Part shown: piece after piece, positions 24,891 through 37,600 of the stretch
Layout: each line of letters begins with the position of its first letter
How positions within the stretch are numbered: the first letter of the stretch is position 1
Source: Chrysomallon squamiferum
Lineage: Eukaryota; Mollusca; Gastropoda; Neomphalida; Peltospiridae
Length of the DNA: 64,000 bases
Direction of reading: 5' to 3'
Assembly (NCBI GenBank): GCA_012295275.1
Contig: CM022675.1
Coordinates: 10,293,182-10,357,181 of the forward strand
Notes under the pieces: generated by a model
What the model was told of the DNA's origin: nothing
Seen by the model: only the letters and a program-made list of their open reading frames with translations
The model's database searches: none
Translations under genes and position numbers: made by a program

Positions 24891-26438
24891 CACATTTTAG
24901 TAAATGTTTTTGTTTTTGGGTACAAAACCATTTTTGAGTTGATATATATATTTTTTTAAATGTTATTTTAAAAATGTCACAGTCTACTTGAGCAAAAATT
25001 AGTCATTATAGAATTACCAGTCTACATTTTTGCTATAATATTATTAAAATGTGTCACTGGATTCACTTTAGGGTACAACATGGTACATCTCAATGTAGAA
25101 TTATCTCATTCTCAATGGGGTGAGTACCCATCCACTAATTAAAATTAAATTTTTCAAATTATAAATAATTCAATGGATGTTCCTAATATTTAAATTTTTT
25201 AAAACACTGAAATAATATAATATATGCTGCAGACAACAAGCTTTTTTGAATATCAGTCAAAAAATTTGTCAATTGCAGATAATTATGTCATAAAAATTTT
25301 ATAAATCTTATTTTTGTTTACATTATTTTCACCAAGAAGTAGGTTGAATTAGGAATTCTTGTTAAAAGAAAAAAAGAAAATTCCATCCTAAAAAACTGGA
25401 TCCTGCAAGTCTGAGTCACATTTTATTAGTGGATTGTGCCCCATTTAAAAACAGGACAATTCTAAGACAGTGCAAAACCTGCTCTATTGGAAAAACCCTA
25501 TTTGCATGATGATCAAACTGAAAAAAAAGAAGAGAAATTTGAGAAAATATAATTTAAAAATATTTTAACTCTATTTTAGGAGAGCTTTTTACATCCTGTA
25601 ACCACAGATGGACATAGGTCTTCATTACACACACAAAGTTCAGTCAAAAATAAAGTGTTTGATACATACTTAATATTGTACACTTAGCAAAATGAGACTG
25701 ATAATTCTGCAAATGGATTCCTCAATCACTTACATTAAAAGATAAACATCAATATATAATCTGAATACGTCGCTATAATATGTAGATTATTCTTTCTCAC
25801 ACTCAAAACAACAAATATGCGATCAGTCAAATCTTGTTAATTATAATGCCTTTAGTTAGTTAAGCTGCCAAAATTTTCTTTCCAATCCAATTCTGAGATT
25901 CACAGATATATATAGATATATATTTCCTGTCAGTGTAATTTAACATTACAGCTTGGACCTGCAAATAAATGAAAAAGAATGGATGAAGAATAAATAAATA
26001 AATGAAAATTCAGTACCTAATAATTAATAAATTAACAATAAATTAAAATATAAATAAATATATACAGAAAAATAATAAATGAAACATCCATAATTAAATA
26101 AATTAAGAATAAATAAATAAATAAAATAAATATAAATCAGTATCTGCATAAAAAAAAAATTAAATGTATTTTGTGAAATAAATTTTAATATATAAATAGG
26201 ATAATCACTGAAAACAATACTGCTTTGCACATATAATAATAATAACAACAACAACAACAACAATAATAATATAATAAAAAATGTAAAAAATAATTAAATG
26301 AACATACTTAAAATAATATAATTTATAATTAAAAAAAAAGATTAAAAAAAAATAAAATTGCATTTTTAATAATTCATCCCAGTGATATTATTAGCATAAT
26401 GGTGGAGATTTAAGAAAAACTAAATAATAATAAAAATA
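24891..26438. other. HIBADH 3' flank
   Basis: AT-rich sequence that should include the HIBADH 3' UTR on the minus strand. Several minus-strand AATAAA-type signals are present (many TTTATT on the plus strand), so the cleavage site cannot be chosen. No other gene seen. Confidence 0.5.
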
Positions 26439-27820
26439 TTACTTATGATCTTTGAAGAACTGGAAAGCACAAGAGAAATCCTTCCCAGCGAATCCTGAGT
26501 TCACCATGATTTTGTACAGCTGGTGTGCTAGTGCTCCCATCGGAGTGGAGGAATTTGCAGCAATAGCAGCATTCTGAGTCAATGATTTTGTACAGCTGGT
26601 GTGCTAGTGCTCCCATCGGAGTGGAGGAATTTGCCCATCAATGATTTTGTACAGCTGGTGAGTGGAGCAATTTGAGCAATAGCAGCATTCTGAGCCAGTT
26701 TCAAATCCTGAGTTCACCAACAATGGAAATTTGCAGCAATAGCTGAAGTTTCAAATCCTGAGTTCACCAGCATTTTTTCGGAGTGGAGGAATTTGCAGCA
26801 ATAGCAGCATTCTGAGTCAATGATTTTGTACAGCTGGTGTGCTAGTGCTCCCATCGGAGTGGAGCAATTTGCAGCAATAGCAGCATTCTGAGCCAGTTTC
26901 AAATCCTGAGTTCACCATGATTTTGTACAGCTGGTGTGCTAGTGCTCCCATCGGAGTGGAGGAATTTGCAGCAATAGCAGCATTCTGAGTCAATGATTTT
27001 GTACAGCTGGTGTGCTAGTGCTCCCATCGGAGTGGAGGAATTTGCAGCAATAGCAGCATTCTGAGTCAATGATTTTGTACAGCTGGTGTGCTAGTGCTCC
27101 CATCGGAGTGGAGCAATTTGCAGCAATAGCAGCATTCTGAGTCAATGATTTTGTACAGCTGGTGTGCTAGTGCTCCCATCGGAGTGGAGGAATTTGCAGC
27201 AATAGCAATCATTTCCAGAGGAATTTTTTTTGCATTTGTACAGCTGGTGTGCTAGTGCTCCCATCGGAGTGGAGGAATTTGCAGCAATCAGCATTCTGAG
27301 TCATGATTTGATTTGCTATGACTATTTTTGGAGGAATTTGCAAAAAAAAAAAGTCAATGAAAAATGGTGTAAATGCTCCCATCATGGAGGAATTTAGCAT
27401 TCTGTTCACCAATTAAGCAGCATTTGAGCCAGTTTCAAATCCTGAGTTCAAATTTTTGTAAACAAATAATCAGCAATAAAGCATTCTGAGCCAGTTTCAA
27501 ATCCTGAATTACAGAAAGATTTAACATTAAACTTTACGTAATTTTATTTACATTTACAATATTAATAACTTGTCATATAAGTAGACATTTCCTAATATTT
27601 TATCATTCTCCTACTTCTCATCAAGTTGATTAATTTGAAACATTAAAATCAATAATAATGATGATGACGATGATAATGATCACTGTATTTTTTTAAATCT
27701 GAAAAATAAATGAAAAAATGCCCTAAACGATCCAGATACTTAAATGATTAAACTTCTGCTATATTCATTAGAAATTGGTGATAAATTATGTAAAAATAAA
27801 AATTGTAAACAAATAATCAG

Positions 27821-27864
<44 letters not shown>

Positions 27865-28190
27865 TATGTGATCAGTCAAATTATTATTATTATTATCGTT
27901 ATCATTATTATAATATAAATATAATAAACAAAAGTAAAACACAATAAAGTAAAATAAATCCAGACAAAATACAAATCAATTTGAAATATTATTATTGTCA
28001 TTTTAAAATAATTAAACAAATAAAAATACTTTTGTCATTAAAGCTGTTCCAAAGCCGCCTTTGTAGTCGTTGCTGGATGGGATGCCCTCGATGACACCTG
28101 GGACAGGGTTGTATACTTCACTTGACCAGCATCGTCCAGAACCCATACTCAAAATCTTAGCAAGTAACTTGGGGTCCAGCCCAAGACTGG

Positions 28191-28225
<35 letters not shown>

Positions 28226-29965
28226 ATATATATATATATATATAAAGAAATAAATGAAGTAAGTGAAAACTAATAAAGCTGGGGTCAGACATAATCAGGT
28301 ACATTGTAAAATACAAAATATGTATTTAATAGTGAAAGAAAGTGAGCAAGATGAAGAATGAAAGATGGAAAAAGAGCCTTAAAAGAAAAGAAAAAGGGTT
28401 ACCGGAAGAAACAAAAAAACAAAAAAAAAACAAAACTCACCTAATTCCAAGATTCATAGTTTCTGAGGTTCCAATCATAGAAATTCCTAGTAACATATTA
28501 TTACAAATCTTGGCAGCCTGAGAAAAATTCATAAATAAATAAACTTTGTGATCTAAACAATTCAATAACAGATTCACTTGTTAAAAGAAAAATACAAAAC
28601 ACATAACCAGGCACAAATGATTTTACTGTGAAAAAAGATTATAATTTAGGCCTCGTGTTTTTGAATGCATGTGTACAATATTTTCTTTTGTAAATTAAAG
28701 AATAACGTGATATGTATTTAATATGTAATTTCAAATCAGTTATAAATTAATGTTAACTACTTTCTTTTGTAAAATAAAGAAGAATATGTAAAAAAAGTCT
28801 TAATTTGCTATCTTTATGCATTAATGAAATTGAAAATCAATCCTCTTTAGAGTTTACAGATTTATCCAATTCCTGCTATTACCAAAAGACATCTTCTGTT
28901 TATGATTATGCAACACAATACACTCGCTATGTAATAACAGTTAATAAATTAAACAAATATTTTTTCTTCTTTTTTGCTGTTTTTTTCACCAAATCAAAAG
29001 TTTCACTCACTTGTCCAGTTCCAACTGGGCCTCAATGAATAATGTTCTTTCCCATGAAATCTAGTAACTTTTTGGCATCAGAGAATGCATTCTCAGGTCC
29101 TCCCACCATGAATGTTAACACTCCATCTCTTGCAGCATTCACACCTAGTCAAAATCATGAACATTCTACTGTTTAGTACTGAATGAGCTTCATTTAAAAT
29201 GCTACTGATAATAAAGAAAATAATGGTTATTGAATATATGTACTCCACCCATGGAAGCAGTTATAACTAGATACAATTTATAAAGGTTGTTATGAAATGG
29301 TCGACTTTAGTTGGTTATATTTAGTACTAAACGAGATGGAAAATGATACTGATTAACAAAGATAATAAAGAAAAGAAAAACAGATAAAAAGGAAGAAAAA
29401 CAAATAAATATTTCTATTCTATGCTGTTTCTGAATTCTGTAGTTATCTGGTATACTACAGTTTTTAATAATCCAATTGGTTTCATCTACATTTATATTTT
29501 AACCAGTTTTGTTACAGTTACAAAGACTTAAATAAAGCAACAGAAAAATTAACCTTATTTGATTTGAATAAATCATATATTAAAGAAAGGTAGAATTGTA
29601 AACTTTTTTCAGTTTTATCTATAAAGTTTGAGTTATTTTATGAAACAAATCCCTTTCACATTCATTCCATAAGACATAACATACAAAGGGACATAACTTC
29701 ACACACAAAAGATGACAAGGGACATAACTGCATACCTCCTGAAACGGGAGCATCTACGTACACAGCACCACATTTACTGGCCTCTTCTGCCATCTCCTTG
29801 GAAACAGCAGGATCTATTGTACTTCTGTCTATAAACAATGTCTGTTTGTTCACCTTGCTACCAAAAAAAAAATGAAATAAATTTTTAAATTAACTAAAAA
29901 GAATAATAAATTTAAACAATACAACAACAATAATAATAAAATAACCGTAATTAATAATTAAATAA

Positions 29966-30002
<37 letters not shown>

Positions 30003-30439
30003 TTTAAAAGATGCTTAATAAATCTGTTACATTTATACTATTTACATAAAATCCTTAAAGGCATCCAGTAAATAATTTGGATGATACTGAACTAGTTTTT
30101 AGACTTCACACAAAGAGTAAAACTGAACCTTCAAATTTTTTTTTTTTACAATTTTTAATACATGTACAGGAAAACAGTATTAATAATTACTAAATAAAAT
30201 GTAGCATTATTATTTCTAATAAATAAATAAATAAGTTAAGAATAATATTACAAAACTGATTCTTTTAAATTTCCAGTAACCTGAACAAGCCATTGCTGCC
30301 AGTGTACACTGTTTGTACGTGAGAACTTTCAGGCAACATTGTAACAACTTGTTGAGAATTCTGAGCCACTTCAGCTGGACTTGATGCCATAATGGCTCCT
30401 GAAACAAATTTGTTCTAAAATTCAGTATATCAATTTTTG

Positions 30440-30472
<33 letters not shown>

Positions 30473-31656
30473 CATATTTCTTTTCATTTATTTAGTAGCA
30501 ATAACAATAAACGATAAAATACAAAAACAGAAACAAAGAAAATGTTAACAGCTTCAAAACAGTTTAATGTTTGTTAAAGCTTTTATTTTTTTTAAATTAA
30601 CTGAATTAATAATTTTTGAGACTAAGATCATTTTCAGTAATCTAAAACTAATCTTATTATATTACTTATCCTTATTCACTTAAGCAAAACATAAAAAGCA
30701 TATCAAGGGATACAACTCTTCCTGTCCTTTTGTTTTTTCTTAGCATAAAATATTATTCATATAACAGTAATGATCAGATTTTTTTTTTAAATATATAATC
30801 AACAGTTTAAAGGGAATTAAGTGTTTAAAAAAAAATATATTATTTAAAACATTTAAATAATTTATGACACAAAAAGGCTCATACCATCTTTTTTCAGGGC
30901 CTCCATGCTTTCCGGGACAACATCAAACACCATCAAAGGGTAACCCTTTTTTAGCAGGTTCCTGGCCATGTGACCACCCATGTTGCCAAGGCCAACGAAG
31001 CCCACCATTGGCTGGTCGGCCTGGAATTAATATTAAAAACATAGTTATTTTTAAAAATATGATCAAAATGATATACACTATATAGACTGTTCATATCTAA
31101 AAAGAACAATTTACTTTCACTTCAGATTATTTTAACTTAATATAAAAATATGTTTTTATATTTGTGAATATTTATTTATTTATTTATTTTATTTATTGAA
31201 TTTAAAATAGCAAATAATTATAATTTCCAGCAAAAATTATGCCACTATTGACGACAGTTTGTATTAATATAAAATGAAATATCTTTTAAAAAAAAAAACC
31301 TTCATAGGATTAACCCAAGCCTATATCCAATGAAAGTCCAGGACGGAGTAATAACTGGACAGAAACAGACCCTGACAATGCGACTGTTCGTTCATCACCA
31401 CCCATTCTAACTTCATAACAAACTTCTGTATACACAGAAAATGTACAATCTGAAATATTTATCGAGACTATACATTTTTCCTTAAATGACTTTTATTAAA
31501 TGAACTGTTTACTGCTGAAATCGAACTATGATTAGTTAACGTTATATCTTAATTAGAAAGACTGCATATAATTGTTATACCTGAACATTTTCGCGTGACA
31601 ATAAAATGTCTGGAAATGTTTCCACTTGTTACACACAATTTGAAGAAGGACGCCAT
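26439..31656 (-). CDS. HIBADH: 3-hydroxyisobutyrate dehydrogenase, interrupted copy
   Basis: A mitochondrial enzyme of valine catabolism: NAD-dependent oxidation of 3-hydroxyisobutyrate to methylmalonate semialdehyde. Exons (minus): 31581-31656 (basic leader [18 protein letters not shown], likely mitochondrial), 30885-31020 ([16 protein letters not shown], the NAD-binding GxGxxG loop), 30281-30398 ([11 protein letters not shown]), 29736-29857 ([19 protein letters not shown]), 29011-29144 ([16 protein letters not shown]), 28441-28517 (AAKICNNM with the catalytic Lys), 28030-28186 ([15 protein letters not shown]) and a last exon from 27503 to the stop at 26439 ([14 protein letters not shown]). 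Splice phases fit from exon 2 onward. Three faults: exon 1 ends in phase 1 but exon 2 must start in phase 0; exon 5 has TGA where the family has Cys; and the last exon is split by a scrambled 76-bp array. It is either a young pseudogene or a locally misassembled gene. Confidence 0.85.
26483..27503 (-). repeat. Scrambled 76-bp array inside HIBADH last exon
   Basis: The true exon 8 start is visible at 27503 (acceptor AATTCAG, then DLKLAQNA) and the true end at 26439-26560 ([20 protein letters not shown] onward). Between them, pieces of this one exon are repeated. Exact 76-bp units begin at 26918, 26994, 27070 and 27146, with others at 26507, 26583 and 26821, plus truncated and rearranged copies. 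Junctions fall at short identities such as CTCAG or TCAGGATT that occur both at the exon start and in VNSG. The 27200-27500 part is a mosaic of shortened pieces, including a bit resembling the intron at 27800. Since 76 is not a multiple of 3, no frame survives. Confidence 0.9.
27822..27864. repeat. (AAT)n microsatellite
   Basis: About 14 AAT units in the last HIBADH intron. Confidence 0.95.
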
Positions 31657-33043
31657 TTTCACTTATATTGTCTCTTTTGGAAATCAATCCATTGCCGAAG
31701 AGCCTCCAATGTGCTACGTGTTTGTACATCAATAGCAGACATTGGTAGATTCTTAGTTCGTGCCGTGTTTCTGACTCAAGTTTAACTAAAACAAGTTAGA
31801 AATTAAATATTTCAAATATTAAAAAAAATAATAATAATTAAATTAAAAAAAATAATAAATAAATAACTAAAATGGAAAAAGTTTAGATAGGAAATGTTTT
31901 GCAAAGAAGTCAGTATGTTTTGATGATGCATATAAATGGTTCAAAAAACGTCTTTTCTTCTTTTTTTTTTATCAAAAAAAAAAAAAAAAAAAAAAAAAAG
32001 AATTTCTTAAACACATTTGAAAAAAAAGAAGAAAAAAACTGAAGATGAAGAAAGTAATTATGGCTTTATTTAATTTATTCTACCAACATTTGAATATAAT
32101 ATATAGAATAAGACTATTAAATAACAGATTCATGAAGGCTGATATTTTCAATTTATTTATAATGTCATTTTAATTTATTTATATTTTGATGTGTACTAAT
32201 TAATGTCATTAGTAAACATTGGTGTATTAAAACAACAACAATAAACAATTTTTAATAACTAAAACTGTAGAACTAAGTTCAGCATATGGAATTCAAAGAA
32301 CAACATTTGTCTGTATTTACATGTTGGCCTATATATATATATATATATATATATATGTTTTCCATTTTTGATTTATAAATTATGTATGGTTTAATTCCTT
32401 TGAAAAATTGACGAAAGGGGGAACAAAATCTTTATACTTATATATTATTTGATTTGGTTCAAAACGGACAAGAACATTTGTTATGAAAAGAATGCTTTAT
32501 TCAGTTTTTGTTTGTTTATTTATTTATTTTTGTTTATTTATTTATTTATTTTATTTTATTATTATTATTATTATAGATTAGACATATTTTATTAACATTT
32601 GAGGAAAAAATTTAAATTTAATTAACTACTTTCATTATGCATCCTTGTTATACAATACAGTGTAGACATTTTTTAAAAAAAACAAGTGTAACATTTTGAG
32701 TAACAAAAAATTTTGTTAAATTTAATTAACAACTTTCATTGGCACATGCCTCCTTAAGTTAAAAAAGTAAACTGTAAATTTTTATTTTTAGAGGTCCAGT
32801 ATAATAAAGTTTCAAACCGGAAGTAGACGGTCTTGCTTCAAACAATCTATCAAACCATCTAACGAAGATTCCTGAGGCTTTCCGAATCTGTATTTTTGCT
32901 TTCCGTTATCGTGAATTCGGAAGTAGACGTCCAGACTTGCGCCGCCGGTGTGCATAGTTCATTGTAGACGAAAGTAGACGTATTATAGGCAAAACATTAA
33001 AAATTATTATTATTATTTCCATTAACAGCAAATTTAATTGGTT
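31657..33043. promoter_or_regulatory. HIBADH/DNPEP head-to-head intergenic region
   Basis: Both genes start here in opposite directions. The DNPEP-proximal part holds CCGGAAGT at 32817-32824, a textbook ETS/GABP-type site common in housekeeping promoters, plus three copies of a G(G/A)AAGTAGACG string (32819, 32922, 32972). CpG density rises at 32860-32990. The middle of the region is AT-rich with poly-A near 31978. A motif match is seen; promoter activity is inferred. Confidence 0.45.
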
Positions 33044-33269
33044 ATGGTAAGATTTCATTTAGCAAGAAATAAAACAGTGATAGATATGTAGACAGACAGT
33101 GATAGAAGTAATAAACCTAAAGTTATATATCAATATTAATACTTTTTAATTATTTCCTTGTGAGGATGTCTCTCGTGTAATACTAATAGTAACTAAGGGA
33201 TCTGGAATATACATGTTCAGCCTAGGAATTTATTATTTCTTTATTATTTTTAACTCGATGTCAGTCCAC

Positions 33270-33355
<86 letters not shown>

Positions 33356-34636
33356 ACAGCATAAAAAAAAAATTGTTTCATAAATACTTATGTTTGTATC
33401 TTTAACATTAAATGTAATTTTATTTATTTATTTACTATTTTATTTAATATAATTTTATTTTTTAATTTTTTTACTGAAGGGAACATCAAAGGAAACAGCT
33501 TTAGCAGCTGCAAAAAGATTTCTTACCTTTGTAAATAGCAGCCCTTCTCCATATCATGGTAAACTTTTAAATTTTGCTCAAACAACAAAGATAAAAATTT
33601 GTATATGGTTATAGTTACTACAAATAATGCAATTTTCTTAAGTACTATGACTTTAAATGAGCATTATGAATGTTCTCAAACTTAAATAATTAGATATATA
33701 TATATATAAAAAAAAAAATGAGAAAAAAGTTAAGCAAAAATAACACAAGAAAGAAAAAAGCACATATTTCTGAATGACAGTATTTGGATATTAATATTTC
33801 TATGATTTAGTTATAATGGATAAAATAGAAAAAAATTAGTTAAAGAAAAAAAAAACAGCTTGTCTATTTTTTTCAAATTAAATTTTTTTACCTGTTATAA
33901 TGACATTTATTTCATCTTGATTATATCATTAAATGACCCCATCTGTTTATGGAAATCCTGTATTTGATCTATTCACAACTGAAAAACCCCAACTAATTGA
34001 AGATAATATATCAGGACTGTAAAAATTAAAGTTAAAAACTCTCAGTCAAGAAATAAATAAAAAAAATTAAAAACAAACTTACCATTTTTATATTTTAGCT
34101 GTTCATCAAGTGAAACAAAGATTGTTAAATTCTGGATTCAAAGAATTGCGCGAGACTGAACACTGGGATATCAAACAAAATTGCAAGGTGTTGTATTATA
34201 AACTGTATCTGAAATGATTACTGATTGTTGAAAACAAACTGAGGGTCAGAAATATCCAGAAATGATTAAATAATGTTGATGAATTAATGGATATTTTAAA
34301 CAACAGCAAAAAATTATCACTTACAAAATCAATTTCATTAAAATATAAATGTTTTTAATTGTAACATAATTTTTTAAATTAAAAATTTTATGTATTTATG
34401 CATATATTTTATGTGTCCATATATATGTATGGATGTGGATATGTATATATGAATATTTTGATGTCTGTTAAATATTAACTAGAATTTGTATATATGTATG
34501 TTATTATTTTTTTTTATTATTTCTTTCTATGCAGTATTTTGTAATTGACAATGAATCAGCTATTGTTGCATATGCTGTTGGAATACTGAAATTTCGATAT
34601 ATGTTAAAAGTGTTACTGGAATTTGTGTTTAATTAT

Positions 34637-34689
<53 letters not shown>

Positions 34690-37600
34690 CTGTATGTTTG
34701 TATGTATGTATGTTATTTTTTAATCATTTCTTTGCAGTATTTTGTTACTAAAAATGAATCAGCCATTATTGCATTTGCTGTTGGAGGAAAATATGAACCT
34801 GGAAATCCATTTAGTATTGTCGGAGCCCATACAGATAGTCCCTGTTTGAGGGTAAGAAAATAAGCAGGTGAAGAAAGAAAAATCATATTTTAAAGTAACC
34901 AGTTTTTACTTAAAATTTATTTTTGAATACTTTCACATGATTGCTTTGTTTTTTGTTAACCTATAAACAAAAAAACCCTATTTTAAAAAAAAAGATATTT
35001 TGTACATTTTCAAAAAAAAACCCTAGTCTATCTGTATTGGTTTATTTTAAATTATCATGTAAATAAACAATAAATATTTTTTATACTTCCAAGTAACTAT
35101 TCTGCAAGTATTTGTTTCTTGTTGAGATGGAACTAATAACCTAAATTTATTGTTTATACTTTATAATGACTGTGATGATTCTTGTTAAATTGTATTACAG
35201 AAGCATGAACAGAAAACTTTATAAAAAAAAAAAATATATATATATTATTTGATTATTATTCAGTTTTTAATAAATAACAAAATTTATGTAGCTGATAAGG
35301 TAGTTAAAAATCTAATAAAGTAAGGAGCCTCAGAAAATCATACATTTTGAAATTTGATTTTTTTTTTTTAATGATATGATTCTTTGATAGAAATATAAAT
35401 GGTCTTTTGACTGTAGACATCTCTGTTTTTTTAAAATGGCAACAATTGGAACCATCAGCAATAGCTTGTAATTTCAACAGTTCTTTTAATTTAATTAGTT
35501 ATATTTATGACTGTGTTTTAAGGAACTGTTTCTGTATTTTTAGGTCAAGCCCAGATCTGCAGGTGTGAAAAGTGGATTTTGTATGGTTGGCGTGGAAACG
35601 TATGGTGGTGGAACATGGCACACTTGGTTTGACCGAGATCTCACAATAGCTGGGCGTGTCCTTGTCAAGGTCATTTGTAGTTAATGTTGAAAAAATAGAA
35701 CTTTTATTTACATTTAATGTTATTTGGAATTCTGTTGTTGTATGAATCATCTGTTATCTTTTATTACTTTGGTTCATGTAACCTAATGCAAGACCTTTTC
35801 ACCCAGTCTTGTTGTCCTTGTTCAAAACATCTGTTATGTTATGACAGATTCAGGTAACATGGATTGCACTGTAGTTGAAAAAATATTTTCTGGATAAGGC
35901 CACAGAAGTGAAATTTGCATCAGAGTAAGTGGTGTGTGGGGTTTTGGGCTTATTTTAAAATGTTTTTGTTATTCATTTTTCGATCACCAACCTGAGATGT
36001 TCAGTGATATGACAATGTTCGAAAGAAATTATTGGTTACATCTTTGTAAAATTTACATCTGTTTGACTATGGCCCATTTCGGTCTGTATTCTGTAACTGA
36101 CTGTCAAAGATTATCAAGTCATGATTACTGTGGAAAACTATTTAGAGGTTTCCTTTCTGTCAGTTAACATGATTATCTCATATGATTGCAGTAGTTTTCT
36201 CTCTCAACATGTCGTAATAAATTAACACATTTGACCCACTGCAACTGTCATGGTAATATCATTATTATTATTATTATTTTTTTTTTTAACTTCAAACAGT
36301 CTATATGGCTCACTGTTGAAGTCTAGACCTGAGGCATTGTACATAGCAGAAATCTCCTTATTACAAATACTGATCTTTTTTCATGTTTCAAACTCTGCTC
36401 AGATATTTTGTTTTTATAACAGGCCTCTATATTAAAGATGGATATAAAATATCCCTTGTTTTGTCAGTAATAATATCTTAAACATTGGCTGTATGCTGTT
36501 AGAATTGTTTCTATAAAACCCCCAAAAATTATATTTCTTAAACATGATAAAACATATTGAAGCTATATTAGATATTTACTCTCCTGGTTTGAATATTTTT
36601 TCTGTCTAGAATGGAGACAAGATTGATCATAGACTGGTCCATGTCCAGCAACCGATTCTTCGAATACCAAACATTGCCATCCATTTTCAGCGAGACATGA
36701 ATGAGAAGTTTTCACCAAACAAAGAAACACATTTGTGAGTGAATAATAGTTATTTATTTTACTTAAAATCTGTGTATTTTATTAAAATTATTGTTGAATT
36801 TGTTAAATTAAAAAAAAAAATTATAATAATAAAAAAATAAGAACGTATAATTATAAAATGTCTGGATGATTAAAACATTTGTATATGAAAGTGTTAACTT
36901 ACACCATGAATAGTAAAATTTATTTTATAGTTTATTTATAGACAGTCTTAATTCAGATTTTTTATTTATTTTATTTAAAGGATTATTTGTGGTGATGTCA
37001 TTAATAAAATATGTATATATATATCTATCTATAAAACAATACATTTCATATATTTTGAGACTTTTGGATTTAAATATTATCTGTGGTCATTTGATATAAA
37101 AAAACAACAACAAAAAAACCTCCAAAAACAAAAGGTGGTACATTTCATACATTTTAAAGCTCAGTTTTAGAGACTTCAGGATTCCATGCTTTGAAACAGT
37201 CATTTGAAAGGTGTACATGATGTGTTTCATCGTTGGGTTAATGCTTTAAGCACACTTAATTCTTTGCCGTTTTAACAGTGTATTCCAGATTAGTTTTCTT
37301 TCTGCAGATGTCCAGTCCTGGCAACAGTAGTTCAGGCTGAATTGCAGGGCGACACAAAGCCTGAATCCGAGACCAAATCAGCAGAAAATCCAACATGTCG
37401 AGTAAATTTCTTTTTCAAAACTTGAAATAACATGACCTCGTAGTTTTAACAGATAATTCATTCTATTTTATCATCATAATTGGTTCAAGATAACAGTTAA
37501 TAACACGAAGGTCTACTCCTTCCTTTTTCAAAGCTGCTTTTACCCATTCCACCCAGAGTCCCAGTTCATTTTCAAGTCCCTGATGCATACTTTAGGATAC

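Noticed and set aside
26483-27503. CRISPR-like regular repeats
   Set aside because: Units are contiguous copies of a coding exon without unique spacers, in a eukaryotic gene.
29011-29144. Calling HIBADH a selenoprotein
   Set aside because: TGA at a Cys position alone is not enough. I could not identify a SECIS element by eye, and the gene carries other disabling changes.
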